Virus record (IMG/VR): IMGVR_UViG_3300032242_003012
Location: 1 to 24,284 of that record
DNA from: a virus
Reading direction: 5' to 3' (one strand)
Length of the DNA stretch: 24,284 bases
Below are positions 1 through 6,218 of the stretch, piece after piece. The notes under the pieces are model-generated. The model was not told the origin of the DNA. It saw only the letters and a list, made by a program, of their open reading frames with translations, and made no database searches. Within the stretch, counting starts at the first letter, position 1; the number at the start of each line of letters is the position of its first letter. The position numbers and the translations under genes are program-made.

Positions 1-366
1 ACTCTTGCGATAGGTGACGCTAAGGGTATGGTCCAAACTATGATCAAGAACGATGCGTTTGAAAAGGCCGAACGTAAAATCAATCAATTAAAATACCTAG
101 AACGTGCATTAGATGCTATCGAGAACGGAAATAAAGAAACACCAGATTTTATTAAGACAGCAATGAGCTCAGCAGTAGCTATGACAGCGGCACACTATTA
201 TCCAGACGAAACTGGAAGCATTTCTAAACCAAGATACGGTGGTAGCGGTTATTCAACAGAAAGATCAGAGGGTATAACAAAACTCCTAAAAGATCTAACC
301 AACGGGGATCAGAAAAAACTAGGTACAGTTCTATCTTTCTTTAAGAGGAGCTTGATATCAGGATGA
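1..366 (+). CDS. Unknown phage protein, 5'-truncated by window edge
   Basis: The frame is open from base 1; the first Met in view (base 28) is preceded by nine in-frame sense codons (TLAIGDAKG), so the true start is probably outside the window. The visible part is soluble, lysine-rich and mostly helical in character (KNDAFEKAERKINQLKYLERAL), with a short Gly/Ser/Tyr-rich linker (KPRYGGSGYSTE) and no membrane segment. Its TGA overlaps the next start in an ATGA arrangement (363-366), so the two genes are probably translationally coupled. I recognise no family; it is called a gene because of the open upstream frame and the coupled stop. Confidence 0.75.
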   Translation, partial: TLAIGDAKGMVQTMIKNDAFEKAERKINQLKYLERALDAIENGNKETPDFIKTAMSSAVAMTAAHYYPDETGSISKPRYGGSGYSTERSEGITKLLKDLTNGDQKKLGTVLSFFKRSLISG

Positions 367-1502
367 AACTCAATCAATTTTTTGAAGGCATCACAGTCTC
401 CGAAGCAAACGTTGCGGCTAAGATCAAAGATCCAAAGACTATTAAAATGATTCGTATTGCCATGACACACGATGGCACACTACCTAAAGCTGATCTAGCA
501 AGACTAGGCACTAAACCATCTGATCAGGAAACCCTGGATCTATGGAGTCGCTTGTTAGATAGATCACTATCCAATACACGTTATGGAAACATATCCACTG
601 ATGGTAAGTTTGACGAATGGCTAACACGTCTTTACATGAACGGTCAAGCGGACTTTGAAGATATCAACGGAGAGGGTGGCGATGCTCTAGGAGCATGGAA
701 AGCACTTAGTATCCGTGGCAAGCTAGGGCAGAATCATCAGGACTTGAATAAGTTCAAGAGTATTAAACAAATACAGTCCATCATAAACAAACAAGAATAT
801 AGAGATGAGCTAAGACGTATAGCAGATGCTGAAGTGATTGAAAAACACAAGCGTGAACGTAAAGAAATCATCTTAGTAGATAATAACAAGTATATGGTTA
901 TATTACCATTGAACTACGGTGCTTGCTATACATTTAACAACTCAGTTGGTATTCAAGCTAACTTCTGTACAGGTAGCTCAAGCGGACTAAGTTGGTTCCG
1001 TAACTATGCTCCAGATGGTCCTGTGATTTCAATCGTAGACAAGGCTAAAATAAATGAAGTAGAAGGCAAATGGCAGTTACATGCTCCTACACGTCAACTT
1101 GTAGATGCAGAACAAAATCGCAGACATGATACTAATTGGAATGATGAGCGTTTTAGTAAACTATTCCCAGGACTTATGAAAGAAATAGGCAAGGGAATGG
1201 AAGCCAAAGCCGCTGAAATTAACGAAGCTTCCAAAGAAATAACTGATGGCAAAGGCTATGACGTAGCCAAAGCTGTTGCAGACTTACAAAAAACCTACCC
1301 ATTAAGTTGGGCTAGCGAACCAGAAAAAGCCGACGAGCCAGAAGATGGCGAAGGCACATGGATAGTAACTCATAAAGAATCTGGCAGGTCAGCACGTATC
1401 CCTGCAGAAAGTCTAGCAGACGTGAAACATAAGTTACTACAAAGACATACAACTGCTAACCTAGCTGATTTTACATTCAAGCTAGAAAAAGCAGAAGACT
1501 AA
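363..1502 (+). CDS. Conserved phage protein with an FCTGS...WF.NYAP.GPV..IVDK core
   Basis: This is a 379-aa soluble protein starting at the ATGA overlap with the upstream ORF. The N-terminus (MKLNQFFEG) resembles the short targeting peptides of T4 internal head proteins. Residues about 190-250 hold the most distinctive segment: FCTGSSSGLSWFRNYAP, then GPVISIVDK, then KWQLHAPTRQLVDAEQ. I associate this 'CT...WF..Y...GP....D....QLH' pattern with uncharacterised proteins of large phages, from memory and without an alignment. The flanks are charged and helical, with an acidic stretch near residue 325 (EPEKADEPEDGEG). It is the last plus-strand gene before a strong terminator. Function is unknown; an enzymatic fold is possible because of the invariant-looking Cys, Trp and Asp. 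Confidence 0.8.
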   Translation: MKLNQFFEGITVSEANVAAKIKDPKTIKMIRIAMTHDGTLPKADLARLGTKPSDQETLDLWSRLLDRSLSNTRYGNISTDGKFDEWLTRLYMNGQADFEDINGEGGDALGAWKALSIRGKLGQNHQDLNKFKSIKQIQSIINKQEYRDELRRIADAEVIEKHKRERKEIILVDNNKYMVILPLNYGACYTFNNSVGIQANFCTGSSSGLSWFRNYAPDGPVISIVDKAKINEVEGKWQLHAPTRQLVDAEQNRRHDTNWNDERFSKLFPGLMKEIGKGMEAKAAEINEASKEITDGKGYDVAKAVADLQKTYPLSWASEPEKADEPEDGEGTWIVTHKESGRSARIPAESLADVKHKLLQRHTTANLADFTFKLEKAED

Positions 1503-1607
1503 CACCTACCTTAGGACGTTATCGTTACTTTAGGTGTGCCCGGGTGCTGGGCTAGGATGGTAAGGAGTCGTGCCCTGGGAGCCATTCTTGAAGTGACCGC
1601 AGATAAG
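1503..1607. other. Non-coding stretch with a 7-bp hairpin; unassigned
   Basis: No ORF with a credible ribosome binding site is present. The first part can fold: ACACCTA (1502-1508) pairs with TAGGTGT (1531-1537). Next comes a GC-rich segment with a near direct repeat (GTGCCCGGG and GTGCCCTGGG) that stands out from the AT-rich surroundings. It lacks a T-loop consensus, so it is not a tRNA. It may be a structured 3' UTR or a small RNA ending at the terminator that follows. Confidence 0.3.
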
Positions 1608-1633
1608 AAAATACCACCCTAGGGTGGTATTTT
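1608..1633. terminator. Bidirectional rho-independent terminator (perfect palindrome)
   Basis: AAAATACCACCCT is followed directly by its exact reverse complement AGGGTGGTATTTT, giving an 11-13-bp hairpin with A tracts on one side and T tracts on the other in both orientations. It lies between the convergent genes ending at 1502 (+) and 1682 (-), where a shared terminator is expected. Confidence 0.9.
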
Positions 1634-1681
1634 GCTTTACGGATTATAGTATAGTAAACTTAAAAGGCTACGCCAAATGTA

Positions 1682-1945
1682 TTATTTTTTTGCGCCGTTT
1701 ACAAATGCATACATCTTCTCTGCTGTTTCTAAAACTTTTTCAAGTCCTGGAAACTCTGGCATATCTACCTTAGTAATAACTTGTCCTGTCTTTTCATCAC
1801 GCTGAACTGACATTTCCCAACCTCTAAATTTAGAGTGGAATTCTTCGCTAACTAAGCCCTTGGCCATATCTAAGATATCTGTACGGATTTCGTAACCGTT
1901 CTTGTTAAATTTAACTTCTGGTAGTTTTGGAGTTAGATCGGACAT
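1682..1945 (-). CDS. Conserved small phage protein, partner of the phasin-like gene
   Basis: This is an 87-aa soluble protein. Its central pattern (KFNKNGYEIRTDIL, then KFRGWEMS, then VDMPEFPGLEKVL) looks evolutionarily constrained and I associate it with small proteins of marine T4-like phages, from memory. The start is supported by AGGAG six bases upstream of the ATG, inside the last codons of the upstream phasin-like gene, whose TAA sits one base from this ATG. The two are therefore almost certainly co-transcribed and translationally coupled. The bidirectional terminator lies downstream. No catalytic motif is visible and the function is unknown. Confidence 0.8.
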   Translation of the reverse strand: MSDLTPKLPEVKFNKNGYEIRTDILDMAKGLVSEEFHSKFRGWEMSVQRDEKTGQVITKVDMPEFPGLEKVLETAEKMYAFVNGAKK

Positions 1946-1946
1946 A

Positions 1947-2174
1947 TTAAACTCCTGCTTTCTTAGGACTAAATGCCTTAACAGAATCGTTAAAATTCTT
2001 AACGGCTGTTTCGGTGACTTCTAATGTATTTTTGTAAGATGTCTTAGCAAACTTAGTTTGAGCTTCGATTAGCTTAACTAACTCTGATTGGACTTTTTTA
2101 TCTGTAACGTAAGTCTCTACGAAAGATTTTTGTGTACCGCTAACGGTATCGATGATTGAATCAAAATTAAACAT
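1947..2174 (-). CDS. Phasin-like small helical protein
   Basis: This 75-aa protein is almost entirely amphipathic helix: FDSIIDTVSGTQKSFVETYV near residues 4-23, then EAQTKFAKTSYKNTLEVTE. The spacing of aromatic and small residues (QKSFVET, AQTKFAKTSY) resembles phasin-family proteins, which coat polyhydroxyalkanoate granules or act as amphipathic scaffolds. It is shorter than typical cellular phasins (about 110-190 aa), so the match is to a core repeat at best. It has its own sigma70-type promoter (2232-2260) and an ACACACAGGAG leader. A generic helical packaging or membrane-binding protein is the alternative. Confidence 0.7.
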   Translation of the reverse strand: MFNFDSIIDTVSGTQKSFVETYVTDKKVQSELVKLIEAQTKFAKTSYKNTLEVTETAVKNFNDSVKAFSPKKAGV

Positions 2175-2180
2175 ATTTTT

Positions 2181-2191
2181 CTCCTGTGTGT
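2181..2191 (-). promoter_or_regulatory. ACACACAGGAG leader/RBS for the phasin-like gene
   Basis: On the minus strand ACACACAGGAG is followed by AAAAAT and the ATG, placing GGAG six bases from the start. The same 11 bases occur before the cupin gene (3266-3276) and before the LPP20-like lipoprotein gene (21974-21984). A small hairpin (2204-2227, CATAGG/CCTATG) lies just upstream in the same leader. Confidence 0.7.
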
Positions 2192-2231
2192 ATGTTTGTG
2201 TTTCATAGGTACTTCTTTTTCCCTATGTACT

Positions 2232-2260
2232 ATTATATATGCCTAACGGCAAAAATACAA
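2232..2260 (-). promoter_or_regulatory. Sigma70-type promoter for the phasin-like operon
   Basis: Reading the minus strand, TTGTAT (2260-2255) is separated by exactly 17 bases from TATAAT (2237-2232), a perfect -10 with a 4/6 -35. It lies about 60 bases upstream of the phasin-like ATG. It overlaps the end of the hydrolase gene, so the phasin-like pair can be expressed separately from the cupin-hydrolase pair. Confidence 0.7.
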
Positions 2261-2836
2261 CTACTTTCTGAACTTTTTTGTTCGTTCTTTAATAATCTTA
2301 ACTACTGGTTCTGCTAGAACAACTTCATAATGATTAAAGTCTACTTCTACTAGTTCCATATCCTCATGATGTTTTTGACTGGCAATAGTCACTACCCCAT
2401 CGTTATGGGCTAGCATAAATGGACTTTGACCTTTTACAGTTATAATATTAGTCCAGGGATGCTGTATCTTTATCTTATCTGCTTGTTCAAACGCCCAACT
2501 ATTAGGACCGATATCTCGCATTAGACGGCTAAATGGTAAAAAGTATTTGGCATACTCTGCTACTTCTGCGCCACCATAAGGTGTGCTTAGAGTAACTGCA
2601 CCTACTACTTGATCAGGCATGGCATTGGCAATATGGAGTGCATATATACCTCCCAGACTATGGGCTATAAATGCCATATCTTTTTCATCCTTCAACTGCT
2701 CTATCATTTCTGCTAGATTGTTTTTGAACCCGTTGCGGCTGTCGTAATTGATATCTATACCTTTACCTATCTTGCTTCTGATAAAGTTAAAGCTGTCACT
2801 GGTAGCACTAGCCCCGTGAATGTATACTAACGTCAT
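2261..2836 (-). CDS. Alpha/beta-hydrolase (lipase/esterase-like)
   Basis: This 191-aa protein has all landmarks of a compact alpha/beta hydrolase: an N-terminal oxyanion segment YIHGAS (residues 5-10), the nucleophile elbow AHSLGG with Ser60, an acid loop HNDGVVT with Asp146, and a C-terminal NHYEVV with His169. There is no signal peptide, so it should act in the cytoplasm. The ATG at 2836 is preferred because GGAG lies six bases upstream; a GTG at 2839, directly after the cupin stop, is the alternative. It follows the cupin gene with no gap and is surely co-expressed with it. The substrate is unknown: lipid, acyl ester or, given the nearby phasin-like gene, a polyester. Confidence 0.88.
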   Translation of the reverse strand: MTLVYIHGASATSDSFNFIRSKIGKGIDINYDSRNGFKNNLAEMIEQLKDEKDMAFIAHSLGGIYALHIANAMPDQVVGAVTLSTPYGGAEVAEYAKYFLPFSRLMRDIGPNSWAFEQADKIKIQHPWTNIITVKGQSPFMLAHNDGVVTIASQKHHEDMELVEVDFNHYEVVLAEPVVKIIKERTKKFRK

Positions 2837-2839
2837 CAC

Positions 2840-3256
2840 TTACTCCCAAGGAGTTGGCGGTGGTATTTCGCAGGGACCTTCTGCAGGTTCTGTACCGTAG
2901 TCAGCTGGGGTAATGATTTCCAAATACTCCATGTCCGGACTGTAGTCGTACAAATAGTGTACGATGCCTGGACGTTGCTGTACGCAATCGCCTGCTTCAA
3001 CTAGGTGTATTTTGTCTTCATACATAAACTTAGCCCAACCCTTTAGCATGTAAACGATTTGGAACTCAGCTACGTGAATGTGCCAGCCTGTGCCACCCGA
3101 ACCTTCTGGGGGTAAGTTAGCTTTGGTAATGTGTGCAAGCACACGCCCGTGTGTTGCATCTGCCACGCCCAGATCCTTGTAAAGAAAAAAGTCGCGAAGC
3201 CCGCCACCTTTGAACTCTACTTCGGAACCCTTAACGTGTGAAAATTTCGTAGTCAT
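2840..3256 (-). CDS. Cupin-domain protein
   Basis: This is a 138-aa single-domain cupin. Motif 1 is GTGWHIHVAEFQIVYMLKG (from about residue 56), with His59 and His61, and Gln66 at the usual Glu position. Motif 2 is GDCVQQRPGIVHYLYD, with His100. These would form a 3-His/1-Gln metal site typical of small cupins that act as dioxygenases, isomerases or metal-dependent binding proteins. The start is supported by AGGAGG upstream. It heads the cupin-hydrolase pair and has a late-type CGTAAATA box in its leader. The substrate cannot be predicted. Cupins occur sporadically in phage accessory regions. Confidence 0.88.
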   Translation of the reverse strand: MTTKFSHVKGSEVEFKGGGLRDFFLYKDLGVADATHGRVLAHITKANLPPEGSGGTGWHIHVAEFQIVYMLKGWAKFMYEDKIHLVEAGDCVQQRPGIVHYLYDYSPDMEYLEIITPADYGTEPAEGPCEIPPPTPWE

Positions 3257-3265
3257 CTAGAAGAC

Positions 3266-3276
3266 CTCCTGTGTGT
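3266..3276 (-). promoter_or_regulatory. ACACACAGGAG leader/RBS for the cupin gene
   Basis: The minus strand reads ACACACAGGAGGTCTTCTAG and then the ATG. It contains a full AGGAGG Shine-Dalgarno and the same 11-base leader seen at 2181-2191 and 21974-21984. Confidence 0.7.
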
Positions 3277-3277
3277 G

Positions 3278-3285
3278 TATTTACG
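3278..3285 (-). promoter_or_regulatory. Possible T4-type late promoter box (CGTAAATA)
   Basis: The minus-strand CGTAAATA lies about 22 bases upstream of the cupin ATG, a distance similar to the plus-strand late boxes of this window. It deviates from TATAAATA at two positions and overlaps a small hairpin (ACGCC/GGCGT). It is only a candidate. Confidence 0.4.
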
Positions 3286-3300
3286 CCGTAGGGCGTGATA

Positions 3301-3420
3301 TTACTCGCCGTAGATTGCTTTGGCGTCGGCAATTCTGCCTTGACGTGCTAGATGTGCGGCATATCTTGCTTGGCCTACAGCTTCTAACACTGTCCAAATA
3401 GACTTTAATATAGATTTCAT
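3301..3420 (-). CDS. 39-aa microprotein
   Basis: This short ORF starts at an ATGA overlap with the stop of the upstream 72-aa gene (3417-3420). The product begins MKSILKSIWTVLEAVGQARY and ends AKAIYGE. It is an amphipathic, positively charged helix without acidic residues in its first half, plausibly membrane-surface associated. The tight coupling, protein-like composition and position in a minus-strand operon support it as real despite its length. No function is known. Confidence 0.65.
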   Translation of the reverse strand: MKSILKSIWTVLEAVGQARYAAHLARQGRIADAKAIYGE

Positions 3421-3635
3421 AGTCCACGTCCCCAGTACTTTGCTTCAGTTTCGTATTGACGTTGCCAGTAGTCTACATCGGCCGCGTTGGTTGGGTTTTT
3501 GCTGTTGATATATTGTTCCAAACGGCTTTGATATTTCTGTGTTGGAAACATTTCTGCTAGCTTTTCTAGGATAGAAAGCATTTTCATTGATATTGTTGTC
3601 ATTTTGTGATCCTTTGTTAATGTGTAGTCACTCAT
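3417..3635 (-). CDS. Small helical protein of unknown function
   Basis: This is a 72-aa soluble protein with a C-terminal pattern YQSRLEQYINSKNPTNAADV followed by DYWQRQYETEAKYWGRGL. The compact 'YxSxLExYIxSKNPxxxADVDxW' segment resembles small conserved proteins of proteobacteria and their phages (DUF3563-like in flavour, not verified). It is the first gene of the minus-strand block and its stop overlaps the start of the 39-aa ORF. An in-frame internal Met (residue 12) could be an alternative start. An ACTAAATA box lies about 13 bases upstream (3649-3656). Confidence 0.75.
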   Translation of the reverse strand: MSDYTLTKDHKMTTISMKMLSILEKLAEMFPTQKYQSRLEQYINSKNPTNAADVDYWQRQYETEAKYWGRGL

Positions 3636-3731
3636 GGTTTCTACTGAGTATTTAGTACACTATACATTACATATAGATTAAATCAACCTTGCGTTTCGCC
3701 AATGATTCTGCTATGCTTATGGTAAGTTGAC

Positions 3732-3739
3732 AATAAATA
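3732..3739 (+). promoter_or_regulatory. T4-type late promoter box (AATAAATA)
   Basis: AATAAATA lies 18 bases upstream of the GTG start at 3758, with a Shine-Dalgarno AAGGAG in between. It matches the T4 late -10 octamer TATAAATA at seven of eight positions. A TTGACA (3727-3732) overlaps it but has no -10 at the right distance, so a late promoter is the better reading. Confidence 0.6.
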
Positions 3740-3757
3740 TCAGAACAAGGAGTCAAT

Positions 3758-4063
3758 GTGAAACGACATACCCGTAGTTTACTCGAAGAACTTAACGATA
3801 TTGCAGTTAAGAAAGATACCGAAGCAGTGATCGAATCACGTGCAGTACATGTTATCAATTCGGCTATCAATCTATTAACCCTTATCCGTGAAAACTTTGA
3901 TCCGGAGACGGCCTACGAATTAGAAAGGCGCTTGCTTAATTCAATAAAGGGCGCAGATCCTGCTAAATTCACTAGAGGTATACGTAGACTACGTGAGTCA
4001 CGTAGTGAAAATAATGTGCTGAAAACTCTAGAAGATACAGCAAAACCTTCTCAAATCGACTGA
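3758..4063 (+). CDS. Small basic helical phage protein
   Basis: The start is GTG, chosen because AGGAG sits five bases upstream and the nearby ATG (3756) is followed at once by a stop. The 101-aa product is helical and strongly charged (KRHTRSLLEELNDIAVKK at the start, FTRGIRRLRESRSENN near the end), with no membrane segment. Its arginine-rich second half suggests nucleic-acid or virion-protein contact. It begins the plus-strand late-type block and has a late promoter box. I do not recognise a family. Confidence 0.8.
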   Translation: MKRHTRSLLEELNDIAVKKDTEAVIESRAVHVINSAINLLTLIRENFDPETAYELERRLLNSIKGADPAKFTRGIRRLRESRSENNVLKTLEDTAKPSQID

Positions 4064-4098
4064 TTTAACATCCAATCCCCTAGGTTTTTTCAATAATT

Positions 4099-4106
4099 GG
4101 TAAATA
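4099..4106 (+). promoter_or_regulatory. Late promoter-like box (GGTAAATA) inside a hairpin
   Basis: GGTAAATA is embedded in the inverted repeat TTGGTAA (4097-4103)/TTACCAA (4110-4116). A second hairpin (AGCTCC 4117-4122 / GGGGCT 4129-4134) follows in the leader of the gene at 4168. The box is a 6/8 match to TATAAATA. The structured leader may stabilise the mRNA of what looks like a highly expressed gene. Confidence 0.45.
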
Positions 4107-4167
4107 TTATTACCAAAGCTCCAGAGTAGGGGCTTAAGGGTCATACGAGAAATCAAGGAGATATATT

Positions 4168-4599
4168 ATGGCTTTAGGAATTACACGTTTACACGGTACC
4201 GCAGAAACAGGTGCATCAAGCAACCTAACAGGTACAAAATCTAGCTTTTTCAGTGGCTATCAACCACTATTTGTAAAGATCCAAACAGTTTCAGCAACTT
4301 GGGACTTTACAACAGGCGCTTCAGCTGTTAACAGCGAGTTCGAACAATTGATTCGTGCCGCAGAAACAGTTGGTTCCGTAATTATGTACGGTGCTCCTGC
4401 TAACGCGGCTTCTAGCTCAACAGTAGTTGTTGCTTTTGACGCGGCTTCTGTTAACCAAGGCGACGGCACAGGCGGTCAATCTGGTGCTACAACAGGTTTT
4501 GGCGCATTGAAAACCGCTTTGGCTGGTGCAGGTTCATGTGCCGCTAGCGATATCGCTATCACAACATACACTGGTTTCACTGGTGCCGCTTTATCTTAA
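4168..4599 (+). CDS. Probable abundant virion protein (Ala/Gly/Thr/Ser-rich)
   Basis: This 143-aa protein is very rich in Ala, Gly, Ser and Thr and has few Lys or Arg, a composition typical of small phage decoration or tube-type beta proteins. It has a strong ribosome binding site (AAGGAG, 8 bases before ATG), a structured leader, a late promoter-like box and its own strong terminator (4623-4651). Such monocistronic packaging is common for highly expressed structural proteins. A single Cys occurs near the end (GAGSCAASD). No homologous family is recognised, so 'virion protein' is an inference from expression layout and composition. Confidence 0.8.
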   Translation: MALGITRLHGTAETGASSNLTGTKSSFFSGYQPLFVKIQTVSATWDFTTGASAVNSEFEQLIRAAETVGSVIMYGAPANAASSSTVVVAFDAASVNQGDGTGGQSGATTGFGALKTALAGAGSCAASDIAITTYTGFTGAALS

Positions 4600-4622
4600 T
4601 TCTTAATTAAGTTAGCAACAGG

Positions 4623-4651
4623 AAGGACGTTTTTTAACGTCCTTTCTTTTT
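4623..4651 (+). terminator. Rho-independent terminator
   Basis: AAGGACGTT (4623-4631) pairs with AACGTCCTT (4636-4644) around a TTTT loop and is followed by TCTTTTTG. It ends the transcript of the 4168-4599 gene and is followed immediately by the late promoter at 4655. Confidence 0.92.
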
Positions 4652-4654
4652 GAC

Positions 4655-4662
4655 TATAAATA
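4655..4662 (+). promoter_or_regulatory. T4-type late promoter (exact TATAAATA)
   Basis: This is an exact match to the T4 late -10 octamer, 23 bases upstream of the ATG at 4685 and directly after a terminator, with no -35 element. In T4 such boxes are read by the phage sigma factor gp55 with the sliding clamp. It is the clearest of the series in this window. Confidence 0.8.
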
Positions 4663-4684
4663 TCTAACAATTAACTAGGTATAT

Positions 4685-5098
4685 ATGGCACAGGTAGAAT
4701 TAAAAACTCTTATTGATATCACTAACACAGATGTTAGGCGGCCCAATCAGGGAACAGCAATTGAAGCAGATCAGTATCGCAACTGGACTACACTGAAGCA
4801 ATGTATCGAGCTTAGGAGTCTAGTAGAATTTGACCACGATCCTACGAGCGAAGTAGTAGACATCGCTGATCTAGGATTTGGCTCAGCTTATAAAGGCAAG
4901 CATAGGGTATGGACATTTAGATTCTTTCCGGACCAAGGCGGTGCTTTCTCCACAGGCGAGGATGAATTAGGATTGTTACATACAGCCCTCGACCAAGTTC
5001 CCATTGTTAAAAATCTCACAGAAACAATAAATACTAGCAGGTCCGTGTTCGACCTCAGTGACAATAAAAACAAAAATACCTCCATTAGGCTCATTTAG
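4685..5098 (+). CDS. Conserved phage structural-type protein, unnamed
   Basis: This is a 137-aa soluble protein, acidic and rich in beta-type residues. Notable stretches are IDITNTDVRRPNQGTAIEAD, KHRVWTFRFFPDQGGAF and a C-terminal polar tail (SDNKNKNTSIRLI). It sits directly under an exact late promoter, which implies a virion or assembly role. No strong Shine-Dalgarno is visible; the ATG follows TAGGTATAT. I recognise no named family. Its position suggests expression together with the following small membrane protein and further genes. Confidence 0.8.
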   Translation: MAQVELKTLIDITNTDVRRPNQGTAIEADQYRNWTTLKQCIELRSLVEFDHDPTSEVVDIADLGFGSAYKGKHRVWTFRFFPDQGGAFSTGEDELGLLHTALDQVPIVKNLTETINTSRSVFDLSDNKNKNTSIRLI

Positions 5099-5140
5099 GC
5101 AAAGTTAGATTAGAGAAAACTATCTTAGGAGAATAATGGG

Positions 5141-5383
5141 ATGTCAACACCCCAAACTACAGAATTAGAGAAGACTAGCCTTGAAGCTCACGTAGATCTA
5201 TGTGCATTGCGCTACGGCCAATTAGATCAACGTCTAACCAGCATCGAAGGCAAAGTAACTGTACTTCAACAAACTATAGAAAACGCCCATAACAGCATGA
5301 CTAAAATCCTTATCGGTACAGCAGGTACCGTTATTTGTGGAGTACTTAGTTTATTAGCTGTTATTATTACTAAGGGACACTAA
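5141..5383 (+). CDS. Coiled-coil plus C-terminal TM protein (XhlA/holin-like topology)
   Basis: This 80-aa protein has a polar N-terminal region and a heptad-rich segment (residues about 20-50, including QLDQRLTSIEGKVTVLQQTI). A single hydrophobic segment near the C-terminus (ILIGTAGTVICGVLSLLAVI) and a short ITKGH tail follow. This coiled-coil-then-one-TM plan is that of XhlA-type and related holin-accessory proteins, but also of small tail or membrane adaptor proteins of T4-like phages. AGGAG lies eight bases before the ATG. Its stop overlaps the next start (TAATG), indicating coupling. Confidence 0.8.
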   Translation: MSTPQTTELEKTSLEAHVDLCALRYGQLDQRLTSIEGKVTVLQQTIENAHNSMTKILIGTAGTVICGVLSLLAVIITKGH

Positions 5384-5997
5384 TGCGTATTAGTGAGCTA
5401 GTCCGCGAAGATCGCGTAGATGAATTCTTACCCGCCGTTGGTGCGGCAGTAGGGGGACTAGCAAGAGGAGCCCTAGCAGTCGGTCGCATGGGCGCACAAG
5501 CAGTAGGTCAAGGAATCAAAGCTGTAGGTCAAGGCGCAGGCCAGGTCGCAAAGACCGCAGGCAACACACTACAGAAATCAATCACGGCGGCTGGTTCACA
5601 GGGCGCCAAAATACTAGCCAATCCCAAAGCTATTACTAATATGCCTATCAATCAGCTGACCAAGGCTATGGGAGTTCCAAATCAAGGCGCACTTCCGCCA
5701 GATCTAAAGAAAGCGTTCGGTCTAGATAAGATACCCGGTAATCTTATGGTCAAGAGTGTTAACGGTCCGGGCAATAAAGATTCAGTTGAAGTAGACAGTT
5801 CACAACTTGGGTCGCCTATATCCTTAAACAAAGATACTTTTGTTGGCGCTCTAGGTAATCTAAAGAAACAACAAGCACAGCAGGATGCAGAGCAAGCTGA
5901 AAAAGATGCTCAACAAGCAGACAGAAATCAAGTACAATCAAGTTCGGGTGGCGCAGGTGCATCCGGTAGCGCAGGCGGCGCTGGTGGAGCAAGATAA
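5383..5997 (+). CDS. Ala/Gly/Gln-rich protein with capsid-targeting-like N-terminus
   Basis: This 204-aa protein begins MRISELVRED, similar in length and pattern to the targeting peptide of T4 internal head proteins. Next comes a Gly/Ala-rich amphipathic zone with repeats (GQGIKAVGQGAGQVAKTAG), a middle domain (residues about 85-155), a Gln/Asp/Ala coiled-coil-like stretch (QQAQQDAEQAEKDAQQAD) and a Gly/Ala/Ser-rich low-complexity tail. The composition fits a packaged or head-internal protein. Its TAA and the next ATG overlap at 5997. No named family is recognised. Confidence 0.75.
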   Translation: MRISELVREDRVDEFLPAVGAAVGGLARGALAVGRMGAQAVGQGIKAVGQGAGQVAKTAGNTLQKSITAAGSQGAKILANPKAITNMPINQLTKAMGVPNQGALPPDLKKAFGLDKIPGNLMVKSVNGPGNKDSVEVDSSQLGSPISLNKDTFVGALGNLKKQQAQQDAEQAEKDAQQADRNQVQSSSGGAGASGSAGGAGGAR

Positions 5998-6218
5998 TGA
6001 GAATCCACCAATTAGTATCAACCCCATCAATCATTCTAACTAACGAAGAAAGCAAATTCGTTAATAGTCATCCAAAAGAATTTCCTATAAGCAGTCTCTA
6101 CAATAGAGATCATGTTATCGCTCAGACCCTTGTACGCAAGGGAGTTTATGAAATAAGTAACGATAGTAAGAAATTAATCCTAAAACATGATGACGAACCT
6201 AACTCCGAAATTATTTGA
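5997..6218 (+). CDS. Small conserved-context phage protein
   Basis: This 73-aa soluble protein starts at a TAATG overlap with the preceding gene and begins MRIHQLVSTPS, again a short M-R-I-x-x-L-V motif. The rest (ESKFVNSHPKEFPISSLYNR, then RKGVYEISNDSKKLILKHDD) looks like a small winged or beta-rich fold but gives no family match. The next gene starts 32 bases before its stop, in another frame. Confidence 0.7.
   Translation: MRIHQLVSTPSIILTNEESKFVNSHPKEFPISSLYNRDHVIAQTLVRKGVYEISNDSKKLILKHDDEPNSEII

Noticed and set aside
1538-1600. GC-rich segment considered as a tRNA gene
   Set aside because: There is no GGTTCGAxTCC-type T loop and no cloverleaf can be drawn; only a simple hairpin and a near-repeat are seen.
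3727-3732. TTGACA upstream of the gene at 3758 as a sigma70 -35
   Set aside because: No -10 hexamer is found 16-18 bases downstream; that position is occupied by the Shine-Dalgarno and start codon.
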